Assembly: GCF_001667585.1 (NCBI RefSeq)
Contig: NZ_LZJZ01000104.1
Span: forward strand, 124,001-188,000
Source: Mycobacterium sp. E2733
Lineage (GTDB): Bacteria > Actinomycetota > Actinomycetes > Mycobacteriales > Mycobacteriaceae
Direction: 5' to 3'
Length of the DNA stretch: 64,000 bases
This document shows positions 48,446 to 57,633 of this stretch, one piece after another; within the stretch, counting starts at the first letter, position 1; each line of letters begins with the position of its first letter. The notes beneath the pieces are model-generated. The model did not search any database. It was given only the letters and a program-made list of their open reading frames with translations, and was not told the origin of the DNA. The position numbers were made by a program, and so were the translations under genes.

Positions 48446-49858
48446 ATGACGGCGCCGCGGCTGCCGGATGGCTTCGCCGTCCAGGTCGATCGGCGGGTGC
48501 GGGTGCTCGGTGATGGCTCGGCGCTGCTCGGTGGTTCGCCGACCCGGCTGCTGAAGCTGGCGCCGGCCGCCCAGGACATGCTGTGCGAAGGCCGGCTGAA
48601 GGTTCGCGACGACGTCAGCGCGCAGCTTGCCCGCACCCTGCTGGACGCCACGGTGGCGCATCCGCGCCCGGCGGGCGGTCCGTCGCACCACGACGTCACC
48701 GTGGTAATTCCGGTGCGGGACAACCTTTGCGGGGTACGGCGCTTGGTGAGCTCGCTGCGCGGCCTGCGGGTCATCGTGGTGGACGACGGTTCGTTCCCGC
48801 CGATCGAGCTGGACGACTTCCTCGGCGCGCACTGCGACGTCGAGGTGTTGCGGCACTCCCGCAGCCGGGGCCCGGCCGCCGCCCGCAACACCGGGCTGGC
48901 CGCCTGCAGCACCGACTACGTCGCGTTTCTGGATTCCGACGTGGCGCCGCGGCGCGGCTGGCTGGAGGCGCTGCTCGGGCATTTCTGTGATCCCACCGTC
49001 GCCCTGGCCGCGCCCCGCATCGTCGGTTTGTCGCACAGTGAGAACGTGGTGGCGCGTTACGAGGCGGTGCACTCGTCGCTCGACCTCGGCGAGCGCGAAG
49101 CGCCGGTGCTACCCCACAGCCAGGTGTCCTACGTGCCCAGCGCGGCCATCATCTGTCGGTGCTCGGCCCTGCGCGGTGTCGGCGGCTTCGACGAGACCCT
49201 GCAATCCGGCGAGGACGTCGACCTGTGTTGGCGGCTCATCGAGGCCGGTGCCCGGCTGCGTTACGAACCCGTCGCGCTGGTTGCCCACGACCACCGCACC
49301 GAACTGCGGGATTGGCTTGCGCGCAAGGCGTTTTATGGCGGATCGGCGGCCCCGCTCTCGGTTCGTCACCCGGACAAGACGGCGCCGGTGGTCATCTCCG
49401 GCTGGGCGCTGATGACCTGGATCCTGATGGCGTTCGGGACCAGCCTGTCCCGGCTGGCGTCCGTCGTCGTCGCCGTACTGACCGGCCGACGGATCGCCAG
49501 GGCGATGCGCGGCGCCGAGACGTCGATCGCCGACGTGGTGGTGATCGCGACCCGCGGCCTGTGGTCGGCGGCGCTGCAGCTGGCGTCGGCCTTGTGCCGC
49601 CACTATTGGCCGGTGGCACTGCTGGCCGCCACCCTGTCGCGGCATTTCCGGCGCGTCGTGGTGGTCGCGGCGGTCATGGACGGCGTGGTGGACTGGCTGC
49701 GGCGCCGCGACGCCGTCGGCGACGATGCCGAACCCATCGGCCTGCTGACCTATCTGTTGCTCAAGCGGGTCGACGACCTGGCGTACGGCCTCGGGTTGTG
49801 GTGGGGTGTGTTGCGGGAGCGCAACGTGCGCGCGCTGAAGCCCCAGATTCGGAGCTAG
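48446..49858 (+). CDS. mftF: Mycofactocin glycosyltransferase MftF
   Basis: This 470-residue GT2-type enzyme adds the oligoglucose chain of mature mycofactocin. After an N-terminal module (MTAPRLPDGFAVQVDRRVRV), the GT-A fold is seen in TVVIPVRDNLCGVRRLVSSL, VVDDGSFPP, the DXD-like FLDSDVAPR, and FDETLQSGEDVDLCWRL with acidic catalytic residues. Hydrophobic stretches follow (ISGWALMTWILMAFGT, LYLLLKR-like LTYLLLKRVDDL), suggesting membrane association. ATG 48446 has AGGAG 11 bases before it and gives the M. tuberculosis length; GTG 48437 lies too close to the site. Confidence 0.95.
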   Translation: MTAPRLPDGFAVQVDRRVRVLGDGSALLGGSPTRLLKLAPAAQDMLCEGRLKVRDDVSAQLARTLLDATVAHPRPAGGPSHHDVTVVIPVRDNLCGVRRLVSSLRGLRVIVVDDGSFPPIELDDFLGAHCDVEVLRHSRSRGPAAARNTGLAACSTDYVAFLDSDVAPRRGWLEALLGHFCDPTVALAAPRIVGLSHSENVVARYEAVHSSLDLGEREAPVLPHSQVSYVPSAAIICRCSALRGVGGFDETLQSGEDVDLCWRLIEAGARLRYEPVALVAHDHRTELRDWLARKAFYGGSAAPLSVRHPDKTAPVVISGWALMTWILMAFGTSLSRLASVVVAVLTGRRIARAMRGAETSIADVVVIATRGLWSAALQLASALCRHYWPVALLAATLSRHFRRVVVVAAVMDGVVDWLRRRDAVGDDAEPIGLLTYLLLKRVDDLAYGLGLWWGVLRERNVRALKPQIRS

Positions 49859-49877
49859 CCGCCACCTTGACCCGCCC

Positions 49878-51317
49878 TTGAGTACGGCCGCCCCGCACAG
49901 CGATGTGCTGATAGTCGGCGCCGGCAGTGCTGGATCGGTTGTCGCCGAACGTCTTTCCGCCGAGCCGGGCTGCGCGGTGACCGTCCTCGAGGCGGGACCG
50001 GCCCTCGATGATCCGGGATTGCTCGCTCAAACCGCCAACGGGCTGCAACTGCCCATCGGGGTCGGCAGTCCGCTGGTGCGGCGCTACCAGACCAGCCTGA
50101 CCGATCGACCCGCACGCCCGCATCCGATCGTGCGCGGGGCGACGGTCGGCGGCTCGGGTGCGATCAATGGGGGCTACTTCTGTCGCGGATTGCCGCGCGA
50201 CTTCGATCGGTTAGTGCTACCCGGCTGGGCCTGGTCCGACGTCCTCGACAGCTTCCGCGCCATCGAGACGGACCTGGACTTCGGCGGGCCGGCCCACGGC
50301 GACAGCGGACCCATCCGGGTGCGTCGCACGCACGAGATGACCGGAACCACCGAGCGGTTCATCGCCGCCGCGCAGCAAGCCGGGTTCGACTGGATCGAAG
50401 ATCTCAATGACTCTGGGCCGGAACTGGTCCCGGGAATGGGCGCCGTCCCACTCAACATCGTGGACGGCGTGCGCACCGGATCCGGCGCGGGATTCCTGCT
50501 GCCGGCGCTGGACCGGCCGAATCTGACGTTGCACGCCCGGACGCGCGCGGCGGGGTTGCGCTTCGCCGGCACCGCCGCGGTGGGCGTCGACGCGATCGGC
50601 CCGGGAGGCCGCGTGACCCTGACCGCCGACCGGATCGTGTTGTGCGCCGGTGCCATTCAAACGGCACAGCTGCTCATGCTTTCGGGCATCGGAACGGAGG
50701 ACGGGCTGCGGGCGGTCGGCATACCCGTAGTGAATCCGCTGCCGGTGGGCATGTCGTTCAGCGATCACCCCGAATGGGTGTTGCCCACCGACTGGACGGT
50801 GGCCCCCGGCCGGCCGGTGCTCGAGGTCGTGCTCAACACCGCCGATGGTCTCGAGATCAGGCCCTACACCGGAGGATTCGTCGCGATGACCGGGGACGGC
50901 ACGGCCGGGCACGCCGACTGGCCGCACATCGGGGTCGCGCTCATGCAGCCGCGGGCACGCGGGCGCATGGGGCTGGCGTCGGCGGATCCCGAAGCGGCGC
51001 CCCGCATCGAGCATCGTTACGACAGCGAGCCCCAGGACGTCGCGGCGCTACGCCGGGGCGCCGAGCTGGCTCGCGAATTAGCAAGTACGGCAACGCATGT
51101 CGGTGATCCGGTATGGTCCACGTCGCAACATCTCTGCGGCACAGCGCCGATGGGCTTCGATACCGACCCGCGGGCCGTCGTCGACCATCGCTGCCGGGTG
51201 CATGGCATCGACAACCTGTGGGTGATCGACGGCTCGATCCTGCCCGCCATCACCAGCCGGGGGCCGCACGCCACCACCGTGATGCTCGGCCATCGGGCCG
51301 CGGAATTCGTTCGATGA
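49878..51317 (+). CDS. mftG: Mycofactocin dehydrogenase MftG (GMC family)
   Basis: This 479-residue GMC flavoenzyme regenerates oxidised mycofactocin, passing electrons towards the respiratory chain in mycobacteria. The FAD motif is VGAGSAG at 13-19, followed by RGATVGGSGAINGGYFCRG, GAIQTAQLLMLSGIG, and the C-terminal SQHLCGTAPMGFDTDPRAVV and GPHATTVMLGHRAAEF that carry active-site His residues. The apparent start is TTG 49878, 19 bases after mftF, without a clear ribosome binding site. It ends the mft gene series; a hairpin follows. Confidence 0.94.
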   Translation: MSTAAPHSDVLIVGAGSAGSVVAERLSAEPGCAVTVLEAGPALDDPGLLAQTANGLQLPIGVGSPLVRRYQTSLTDRPARPHPIVRGATVGGSGAINGGYFCRGLPRDFDRLVLPGWAWSDVLDSFRAIETDLDFGGPAHGDSGPIRVRRTHEMTGTTERFIAAAQQAGFDWIEDLNDSGPELVPGMGAVPLNIVDGVRTGSGAGFLLPALDRPNLTLHARTRAAGLRFAGTAAVGVDAIGPGGRVTLTADRIVLCAGAIQTAQLLMLSGIGTEDGLRAVGIPVVNPLPVGMSFSDHPEWVLPTDWTVAPGRPVLEVVLNTADGLEIRPYTGGFVAMTGDGTAGHADWPHIGVALMQPRARGRMGLASADPEAAPRIEHRYDSEPQDVAALRRGAELARELASTATHVGDPVWSTSQHLCGTAPMGFDTDPRAVVDHRCRVHGIDNLWVIDGSILPAITSRGPHATTVMLGHRAAEFVR

Positions 51318-51330
51318 TGCCGTAAAGAGC

Positions 51331-51370
51331 CGGGGGCGGGCCCCAAGGTGAGGCATGAGGCCCGCCCCCG
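51331..51370 (+). terminator. Hairpin after mftG
   Basis: CGGGGGCGGGCC (51331-51342) and GGCCCGCCCCCG (51359-51370) are perfect 12 bp arms with a 16-base loop. No T-run follows, so this is a strong 3' hairpin rather than a classical intrinsic terminator. Confidence 0.65.
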
Positions 51371-51516
51371 AACGGCGAGTGTTCATGCGGTCCACGTAGA
51401 TGGCCACGACAAGTGGCAGTGCGCGCAGATGCGTCGCGCGAACAATGCGTCGCAATATTCGTGGACGGCACGATTGCCATTTCACTGTTCGAATGCCCGT
51501 GCTGGTTTCTTGTCGG

Positions 51517-51876
51517 TTACCTCCCTTCATCGATGCCTGAAACACGTTGGCAGGCCGGAGGCGAACGCTGCCGGGCCCAGATCAGGGAAACCGGCCAGCG
51601 GACCCGACGCCCGAGGGTGTGCCTCAAGTGCCCGGCGCGCGTCGACTCGGTGGACACCAGGGTGCTCGTCCGGCGCGGGCAGCGCCGCGCCGCGGGAAAC
51701 TCGCAGCTGGGGTGCCGAGCCGGCTCGCTCCGTCGCCTCAGGCGGATCCATTCGGCCTCCACGATCGCCGCCGCCTCACGCACCACCGGGCATACCGGCT
51801 CGACCACGCTCGTAACACCCATCAACACCACATCCACCTCGTCTCGCAGAGATGACCTGTATCTGTCGATATACAT
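51517..51876 (-). CDS. Possible small hypothetical gene or relic
   Basis: The interval 51371-51948 has no gene I recognise. The best candidate is this 119-residue minus-strand frame (MYIDRYRSSLRDEVDVVLMG..., with VVREAAAIVEAEWIRLRRRS as its most protein-like part). It is unusually rich in Arg towards the end, lacks a ribosome binding site and overlaps a plus-strand frame at 51413-51883. It may be a decayed gene. Treat as unproven. Confidence 0.2.
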   Translation of the reverse strand: MYIDRYRSSLRDEVDVVLMGVTSVVEPVCPVVREAAAIVEAEWIRLRRRSEPARHPSCEFPAARRCPRRTSTLVSTESTRAGHLRHTLGRRVRWPVSLIWARQRSPPACQRVSGIDEGR

Positions 51877-51948
51877 TTGGTGATACCAGAAGCGGCAGAC
51901 CTTTTCAAGCGTTGAAGAGGCTGTCGGACAACATCATTGGGCGGCGCG

Positions 51949-53544
51949 TCAGCGATGGCGGCGGGACAGCATCGCGCGTACCGGCCGAAGCTGCCGGCCG
52001 TCGCGGCCGGGCGCCCAAACCGCGATCAGCAGCGCGGCGACGGCGACGATCACGGCCATCGCGATGGTTGACGCGTGCAAGGCCGCCAGGAACGCGGCCT
52101 TGCTGATGTCGGCCAGCTGGCGGCCCTGGGGCCCCATCCGGCCCGCCACCTCGACGGCTTTGGCCAGCGAATCGGTGGCCGGCCCCCGGACGGGCCCGGG
52201 AAACCCAGCCAACTTCGGGGCGAGCTCGTGTGAATAGCGGCCGGCCAGAATCGAACCGGCGACCGCGATCCCCAACGCGCCGCCCATCTCCCGGGACGTG
52301 TCGTTCACCGCGGAGGCGACCCCCTGCTTCTCGTCGGGCACCGCTCCCATGATCGCCGATGTCGTCGGCGCCGTGCAGATTCCGATGCCGGTGGCCAAGA
52401 CCAATGTGGGCCAGGCGAATTCCAGATAGGAGGTGTGCAGGTTCAATCGGTACATGCACGCGAACCCGGCCGCCATCAGCAGCGTGCCGATGAACAGCAC
52501 GAGCCGCAGGCCGAGCTTGGGCACGTACCAGAACGACAGTGCCGAGAAGATGCCCAGCGGCACCATGAACGGGCCGAAGGAGATCGCCGTCGCCAGGGCC
52601 GAGTAGCCCATGATTTGTTGCACGTATTGCATGCCGAGGTAGAAGAACCCGAACGTGGCGCCGAACAGGATGACGATCGCGGCGACGCCGGTGGCGAGAT
52701 TCGGGTCGGCGAACAACCGGACGTCGAGCAGGGGTTGCCTGCTGCGCCAGGCGAGGCGCAACTCGACGGCGCCGAACGCCGCCGCGAGCGCCGCGCCGGC
52801 GACCAGCCCGCCCCACACCATGGGGTCGCTCCATCCGCGGGTCGGCGCCTCCAGGATCGCCGCCACCGCGATCGCCACCGCGGCGCCGATGAGGGCTGCG
52901 CCCAGCGCGTCGATCCGCGGGGCGCTGCTGTCGCGTGACGAGGCGACAGTGCACGCCAGCGCGAAGATCACCAGCCCGGCGGCGCCCAGCGACCAGAAGA
53001 TTGCGTGCCAGTCCCAAAAGCGAAGCAGCAGGCCCGAACCGAGCATGCCCAGCACGCCGCCGGATCCGGCCGTGCCGGCCCAGATCCCGACCGCCTTGGT
53101 GCGCTCGGCTTTCGGATAGGCCACGCTCAGCAGCGACAGTGTCGCCGGCATCACGAAGGCGGCGCCGATCCCGGCCAGCGCACGGCCGGCGATGATCTGT
53201 GCCGGGCTGTGCAGCATCGCCGGAGCCGTCGAGCCCACCGAGAAGATCACCAGGCCGATCAGCAGGGCGCCGCGCCTGCCGTAGCGGTCGCCGATCGCGC
53301 CCGCGGGCAACAGCAGGCACGCCAGGGCCACGGTGTAGCCGTCGACGATCCAGTTCAGCTGCGACTGGGTGGCCGAGGTGGCCACCGCGAGGTCTCCGAG
53401 CGTGGTGTTCAGCGCCGTCATCGACGCGACAACCAGGGCGACACCCATGCAGGCGACGGCCAGCGTCCAGTTTCGCGCTCGGGGACTATTGCCGATGGTG
53501 ACTGCATCAGTACGCTGGTCAGGCCGGACCAGGGTTTCGACCAC
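51949..53544 (-). CDS. Major facilitator superfamily exporter, DHA2-type drug transporter
   Basis: This 531-residue membrane protein has about 14 predicted helices. Signature parts are LGDLAVATSATQSQLNWIVD, GYTVALACLLLPAGAIGDRYGRRG (motif A), RALAGIGAAFVMPATLSLLS and motif C-like GIWAGTAGSGGVLGMLGSGL. It is likely a proton-driven efflux pump; substrate unknown. GTG 53544 is chosen because GAGGAGG lies six bases upstream; the ATG-like start 42 bases earlier crosses the promoter and operator region. It is divergent from a TetR gene with duplicated operator-like sites between them. Confidence 0.9.
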   Translation of the reverse strand: MVETLVRPDQRTDAVTIGNSPRARNWTLAVACMGVALVVASMTALNTTLGDLAVATSATQSQLNWIVDGYTVALACLLLPAGAIGDRYGRRGALLIGLVIFSVGSTAPAMLHSPAQIIAGRALAGIGAAFVMPATLSLLSVAYPKAERTKAVGIWAGTAGSGGVLGMLGSGLLLRFWDWHAIFWSLGAAGLVIFALACTVASSRDSSAPRIDALGAALIGAAVAIAVAAILEAPTRGWSDPMVWGGLVAGAALAAAFGAVELRLAWRSRQPLLDVRLFADPNLATGVAAIVILFGATFGFFYLGMQYVQQIMGYSALATAISFGPFMVPLGIFSALSFWYVPKLGLRLVLFIGTLLMAAGFACMYRLNLHTSYLEFAWPTLVLATGIGICTAPTTSAIMGAVPDEKQGVASAVNDTSREMGGALGIAVAGSILAGRYSHELAPKLAGFPGPVRGPATDSLAKAVEVAGRMGPQGRQLADISKAAFLAALHASTIAMAVIVAVAALLIAVWAPGRDGRQLRPVRAMLSRRHR

Positions 53545-53579
53545 GATGCGCCTCCTCACGGTGGCGTTGGGAAGTTTCG

Positions 53580-53612
53580 AGACCAATAGTCTTGTAGGTA
53601 GACCAATAGTCT
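53580..53612. promoter_or_regulatory. Duplicated 13 bp operator-like site
   Basis: AGACCAATAGTCT occurs at 53580-53592 and again, identical, at 53600-53612, two helical turns apart centre to centre. Each copy is itself a near palindrome (AGAC-n5-GTCT). The pair lies between the divergent exporter and TetR starts, and fits binding by two TetR dimers on one face of the DNA. Confidence 0.72.
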
Positions 53613-53639
53613 CGTTCCCAAACAGGGAGGTGGGTCACA

Positions 53640-54296
53640 ATCACTGGCAGCACCACCGACCCCCGCCCGGCACGTTCGCGGGCCCGGCTGCTCGAGGCCG
53701 CCGCGGCGCTGCTGAGTTCCGGTGGGCCGAGCGCGGTGACCGTCGATGCGGTCACCCGCACCGCCAACGTAGCGAGAGCCACGCTGTATCGCCACTTCCC
53801 GAGCGGGAACGACTTGCTGGCGGCGGCGTTCAACAGCCTCATCCCGCCGGCGCCCACCCCGCCGGCCGAGGGGTCGCTGCGGGACCGCCTGGTGGCCGTG
53901 GTGCTGGCCCAGGCCGAGTCGGTGGCCCAGGCGCCCGCCCTCATGACGGCCATGTCGTGGCTGTCCATGGGGCGGGATCTCGAGGAAATGCCGGAGCCCC
54001 ACGACAGCGATTGCGCGGACAGCGCGGCCATCACCACGCTGCGCGAGCGCATCGCCCAGCAGTACGCCGCGCCGTTCGACGCCATCTTCGACAGCCCGGA
54101 GGCCGCCGAGTTGGGCGAGGTGGACCGATCCAGGGCCATCGCGCTGCTCATCGGCCCCCTGGTGCTGGGGCGCCTGTCCACGCTTCCCGACTTCGACTAC
54201 CACGAGTGCGCGCTCGCCGCGGTCGACGGTTTCCTCTATGTTCAGCGCGCACACAACCGGGCCGGCGGCGCGAGCGTCGAATCGGCGGGTGCCTGA
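53640..54296 (+). CDS. TetR-family regulator, probable repressor of the adjacent exporter
   Basis: The TetR helix-turn-helix (RARLLEAAAALLSSGGPSAV, TVDAVTRTANVARATLYRHF) requires coding from about 53640, but no ATG, GTG or TTG is available in frame there. The best start is an ATC at 53640 (then TGSTTDPRPARS), with a GGGAGGTGGG purine stretch just upstream, giving 218 residues. Starting at GTG 53736 would delete the first helix. The C-terminal part (AITTLRERIAQQYAAPFDAI onward) is a ligand domain. It is divergent from the MFS exporter. Confidence 0.78.
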   Translation: MTGSTTDPRPARSRARLLEAAAALLSSGGPSAVTVDAVTRTANVARATLYRHFPSGNDLLAAAFNSLIPPAPTPPAEGSLRDRLVAVVLAQAESVAQAPALMTAMSWLSMGRDLEEMPEPHDSDCADSAAITTLRERIAQQYAAPFDAIFDSPEAAELGEVDRSRAIALLIGPLVLGRLSTLPDFDYHECALAAVDGFLYVQRAHNRAGGASVESAGA

Positions 54297-54366
54297 GGCC
54301 GGCGACGGCCGCTGACCAGTGCGTTGACCGCGCGGCGAGCCCGGGTCGGCGGCGTCCGCCCGGGAT

Positions 54367-54395
54367 TTGGCCAAACCCATGATCTAGGGCATACT
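54367..54395 (+). promoter_or_regulatory. Candidate promoter of the S10 operon
   Basis: TTGGCC (54367-54372) and CATACT (54390-54395) are 17 bases apart, about 300 bases before rpsJ. Other readings of the -10 (TACTGT) are possible. Confidence 0.45.
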
Positions 54396-54401
54396 GTTCA
54401 G

Positions 54402-54697
54402 GTTGCCTTGGGCCGGGTTTGCGCCTGGTCGGGCATACGACCAGCGCCCAAACGGGCGCGTCCGGTCCCATCCTTGGAGCGCGACAATTTTGCCGCGGTC
54501 CAGGCTGCGTGAGGGCGACACACCCGACCGCGGGGGCCGGTGGACCACGACAGGTAAACAGCGGCGCAGTATCCGGCGCGACGCTCGATCGGCCCGGGGT
54601 TGGCCCGGGTTCGATCAGCGCGCTGGGAGCACTTGAGGATTTAAAAACTCGAAGTCCGGACACGGATTTTTGTAAGTGGAGTGAGGGTAGGAGAAGC
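54402..54697 (+). promoter_or_regulatory. S10 operon leader with element shared with the str leader
   Basis: This untranslated leader holds no gene. It contains a 21-base block at 54515-54535 (GCGACACACCCGACCG start) matching 34571-34591 at 20 positions, then GCAGTA (54566-54571) and ACTTGAG (54631-54637) in the same order as in the rpsL leader. A CCCGGGGTTGGCCCGGG hairpin lies at about 54594-54610. In other bacteria L4 regulates this operon through its leader; no such fold was demonstrated here. Confidence 0.55.
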
Positions 54698-55003
54698 GTG
54701 GCGGGACAAAAGATCCGCATCAGGCTCAAGGCCTACGACCATGAGGCCATCGACGCATCGGCGCGCAAAATCGTCGAGACCGTCGTCCGCACGGGTGCCA
54801 GTGTCGTAGGTCCGGTGCCGCTGCCGACTGAGAAGAACGTGTATTGCGTCATCCGCTCTCCGCACAAGTACAAGGACTCGCGGGAGCACTTCGAGATGCG
54901 TACCCACAAGCGGTTGATCGACATCCTCGACCCGACGCCGAAGACCGTCGACGCGCTGATGCGCATCGACCTTCCGGCCAGTGTCGACGTCAACATCCAG
55001 TAG
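54698..55003 (+). CDS. rpsJ: 30S ribosomal protein S10
   Basis: S10 (101 residues) is part of the 30S head and of transcription antitermination complexes (NusE). It is read from GTG 54698 (AGQKIRIRLKAYDHEAIDAS) behind AGGAG. Conserved segments are VGPVPLPTEKNVYCVIRSPH and THKRLIDILDPTPKTVDALM. It begins the S10 operon, with rplC 15 bases downstream. Confidence 0.99.
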   Translation: MAGQKIRIRLKAYDHEAIDASARKIVETVVRTGASVVGPVPLPTEKNVYCVIRSPHKYKDSREHFEMRTHKRLIDILDPTPKTVDALMRIDLPASVDVNIQ

Positions 55004-55018
55004 GAGCTTGGTGAACTC

Positions 55019-55672
55019 ATGGCAAGAAAAGGCATTCTGGGTACCAAGCTGGGCATGACGCAGGTGTTCGACGAGAACAACCGGGTTGTCCCGGTGACGG
55101 TGGTCAAAGCGGGGCCCAACGTGGTCACCCGCATCCGCACACCCGAGCGCGACGGCTACAGCGCCGTCCAGCTGGCGTACGGCGAGATCAGCCCCCGCAA
55201 GGTGAACAAGCCGGTGACCGGTCAGTACAGCGCCGCGGGCGTGAACCCGCGCCGGCACCTCGCCGAGTTGCGGCTGGATGACGAGGCCGCGACCAGCGAA
55301 TACGAAGTCGGCCAGGAGCTGACTGCGGAGATCTTCGCCGACGGCGCCTATGTCGACGTGACCGGCACTTCCAAGGGCAAGGGCTTCGCCGGCACCATGA
55401 AGCGCCACGGCTTCCGCGGCCAGGGCGCCAGCCACGGCGCGCAGGCCGTGCACCGCCGTCCGGGTTCCATCGGCGGCTGCGCTACCCCGGCGCGCGTCTT
55501 CAAGGGCACTCGGATGGCCGGCCGGATGGGTAACGACCGGGTGACGGTGCAAAACCTGGTGGTGCACAAGGTGGATGCCGAGAACGGCGTGCTGCTGATC
55601 AAGGGTGCGGTCCCCGGCCGCACCGGTGGACTCGTGGTGGTCCGCAGCGCGATCAAACGAGGTGAGAAGTAA
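55019..55672 (+). CDS. rplC: 50S ribosomal protein L3
   Basis: L3 (217 residues) is an early assembly protein near the peptidyl transferase centre. MARKGILGTKLGMTQVFDEN, KGKGFAGTMKRHGFRGQGAS and HRRPGSIGGCATPARVFKGT with MAGRMGNDRVT are characteristic. The loop carrying these residues is the site of linezolid-resistance changes in mycobacteria. Its TAA overlaps the rplD ATG by one base. Confidence 0.99.
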   Translation: MARKGILGTKLGMTQVFDENNRVVPVTVVKAGPNVVTRIRTPERDGYSAVQLAYGEISPRKVNKPVTGQYSAAGVNPRRHLAELRLDDEAATSEYEVGQELTAEIFADGAYVDVTGTSKGKGFAGTMKRHGFRGQGASHGAQAVHRRPGSIGGCATPARVFKGTRMAGRMGNDRVTVQNLVVHKVDAENGVLLIKGAVPGRTGGLVVVRSAIKRGEK

Positions 55673-56352
55673 TGGCGACTAAAGGCCAGACACTCAAGAT
55701 TGACGTCAAGACGCCGGACGGCAAGGTCGAGGGCTCCGTCGAGTTGCCGGCCGAATTGTTCGACGCCCCGGCCAATATCGCGCTGATGCACCAGGTGGTC
55801 ACCGCCCAGCGGGCGGCGGCGCGCCAGGGCACGCACTCGACCAAGACCCGCGGCGAGGTCAGCGGTGGTGGGCGGAAGCCGTACCGGCAGAAGGGAACCG
55901 GTCGTGCCCGTCAGGGTTCGACGCGGGCCCCCCAGTTCACCGGCGGTGGCGTCGTGCACGGCCCCAAGCCGCGCGACTACGCCCAGCGCACCCCCAAGAA
56001 GATGATCGTCGCGGCGTTGCGCGGCGCGTTGTCGGACCGGGCGCGCAACGGCCGCATCCACGCGGTCACCGAGCTGGTGACGGGTCAGACGCCGTCGACC
56101 AAGAACGCCAGGGCGTTCCTGGGCACGCTGACCGACCGCAAGAAGGTGCTGATCGTGATCGGCCGCAGCGACGAGGCCGGCACCAAGAGCGTGCGCAACC
56201 TGCCGGGTGTGCACGTCCTGGCGCCCGACCAGCTCAACACCTATGACGTGCTGCGCTCCGACGACGTGGTGTTCAGCGTTGAGGCGCTCAACGCCTACAT
56301 CAGCGCCCAGGCGGGCACCAACGCCGCTAGCACCGAGGAGGTTTCGGCCTGA
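55672..56352 (+). CDS. rplD: 50S ribosomal protein L4
   Basis: L4 (226 residues) lines the exit tunnel and, in some bacteria, represses the S10 operon. RGEVSGGGRKPYRQKGTGRA and RQGSTRAPQFTGGGVVHGPK form the extended tunnel loop. The C-terminal part (VLAPDQLNTYDVLRSDDVVF) is typical. It overlaps rplC and rplW by one base on each side. Confidence 0.99.
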   Translation: MATKGQTLKIDVKTPDGKVEGSVELPAELFDAPANIALMHQVVTAQRAAARQGTHSTKTRGEVSGGGRKPYRQKGTGRARQGSTRAPQFTGGGVVHGPKPRDYAQRTPKKMIVAALRGALSDRARNGRIHAVTELVTGQTPSTKNARAFLGTLTDRKKVLIVIGRSDEAGTKSVRNLPGVHVLAPDQLNTYDVLRSDDVVFSVEALNAYISAQAGTNAASTEEVSA

Positions 56353-56654
56353 TGGCGACCGTCACCGACCCCCGCGACATCATCCTGGCCCCGGTCATCT
56401 CGGAGAAGTCCTACGGGCTGCTGGATGAGAACGTGTACACCTTTGTGGTGCACCCCGATTCGAACAAGACGCAGATCAAGATCGCCATCGAGAAGATCTT
56501 CTCCGTCAAGGTCGCATCGGTGAACACCGCGAACCGGCAGGGCAAGCGCAAGCGCACCAGGACCGGATACGGCAAGCGCAAGGGCACCAAGCGCGCCATT
56601 GTCACGCTGGCGCCCGGTAGCAAGCCCATCGACCTGTTCGGGGCCCCGGCCTAG
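56352..56654 (+). CDS. rplW: 50S ribosomal protein L23
   Basis: L23 (100 residues) sits at the tunnel exit and binds trigger factor and SRP. DIILAPVISEKSYGLLDENV, VHPDSNKTQIKIAIEKIF and the loop NRQGKRKRTRTGYGKRKG are clear. TGATG overlaps the rplD stop. Unlike the other operon genes it is followed by a 115-base gap before rplB. Confidence 0.99.
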   Translation: MATVTDPRDIILAPVISEKSYGLLDENVYTFVVHPDSNKTQIKIAIEKIFSVKVASVNTANRQGKRKRTRTGYGKRKGTKRAIVTLAPGSKPIDLFGAPA

Positions 56655-56769
56655 CACGATGACGATGCAGAGCGAAGCGATGAGGTGGGGAACCCCCGGC
56701 CGCGTAGCGGCGAGGGGGCGAGTTGGGCGATCCAACCCAGCCGCGCGCGAGAGAAAGACCTGATTAGAC
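56655..56769. other. 115-base gap between rplW and rplB
   Basis: This is the longest gap in the S10 operon. It includes ATGACGATGCAGAGCGAAGC and GATGAGG, a pattern I remember from many MAC intergenic regions, and a CCCCCGGCCGC / GCGGCGAGGGGG hairpin. No gene or promoter is evident. GAGAGAAAG near the end may help rplB initiation. Confidence 0.5.
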
Positions 56770-57612
<843 letters not shown>

Positions 57613-57633
57613 GAAGTTCAGGAGTACAAGCAC

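Noticed and set aside
51371..51948. Plus-strand frames at 51348-51883 as genes
   Set aside because: No ribosome binding site, Arg/Ser/Pro-rich shifted-frame composition and no recognisable domain; the interval is reported as mostly empty.
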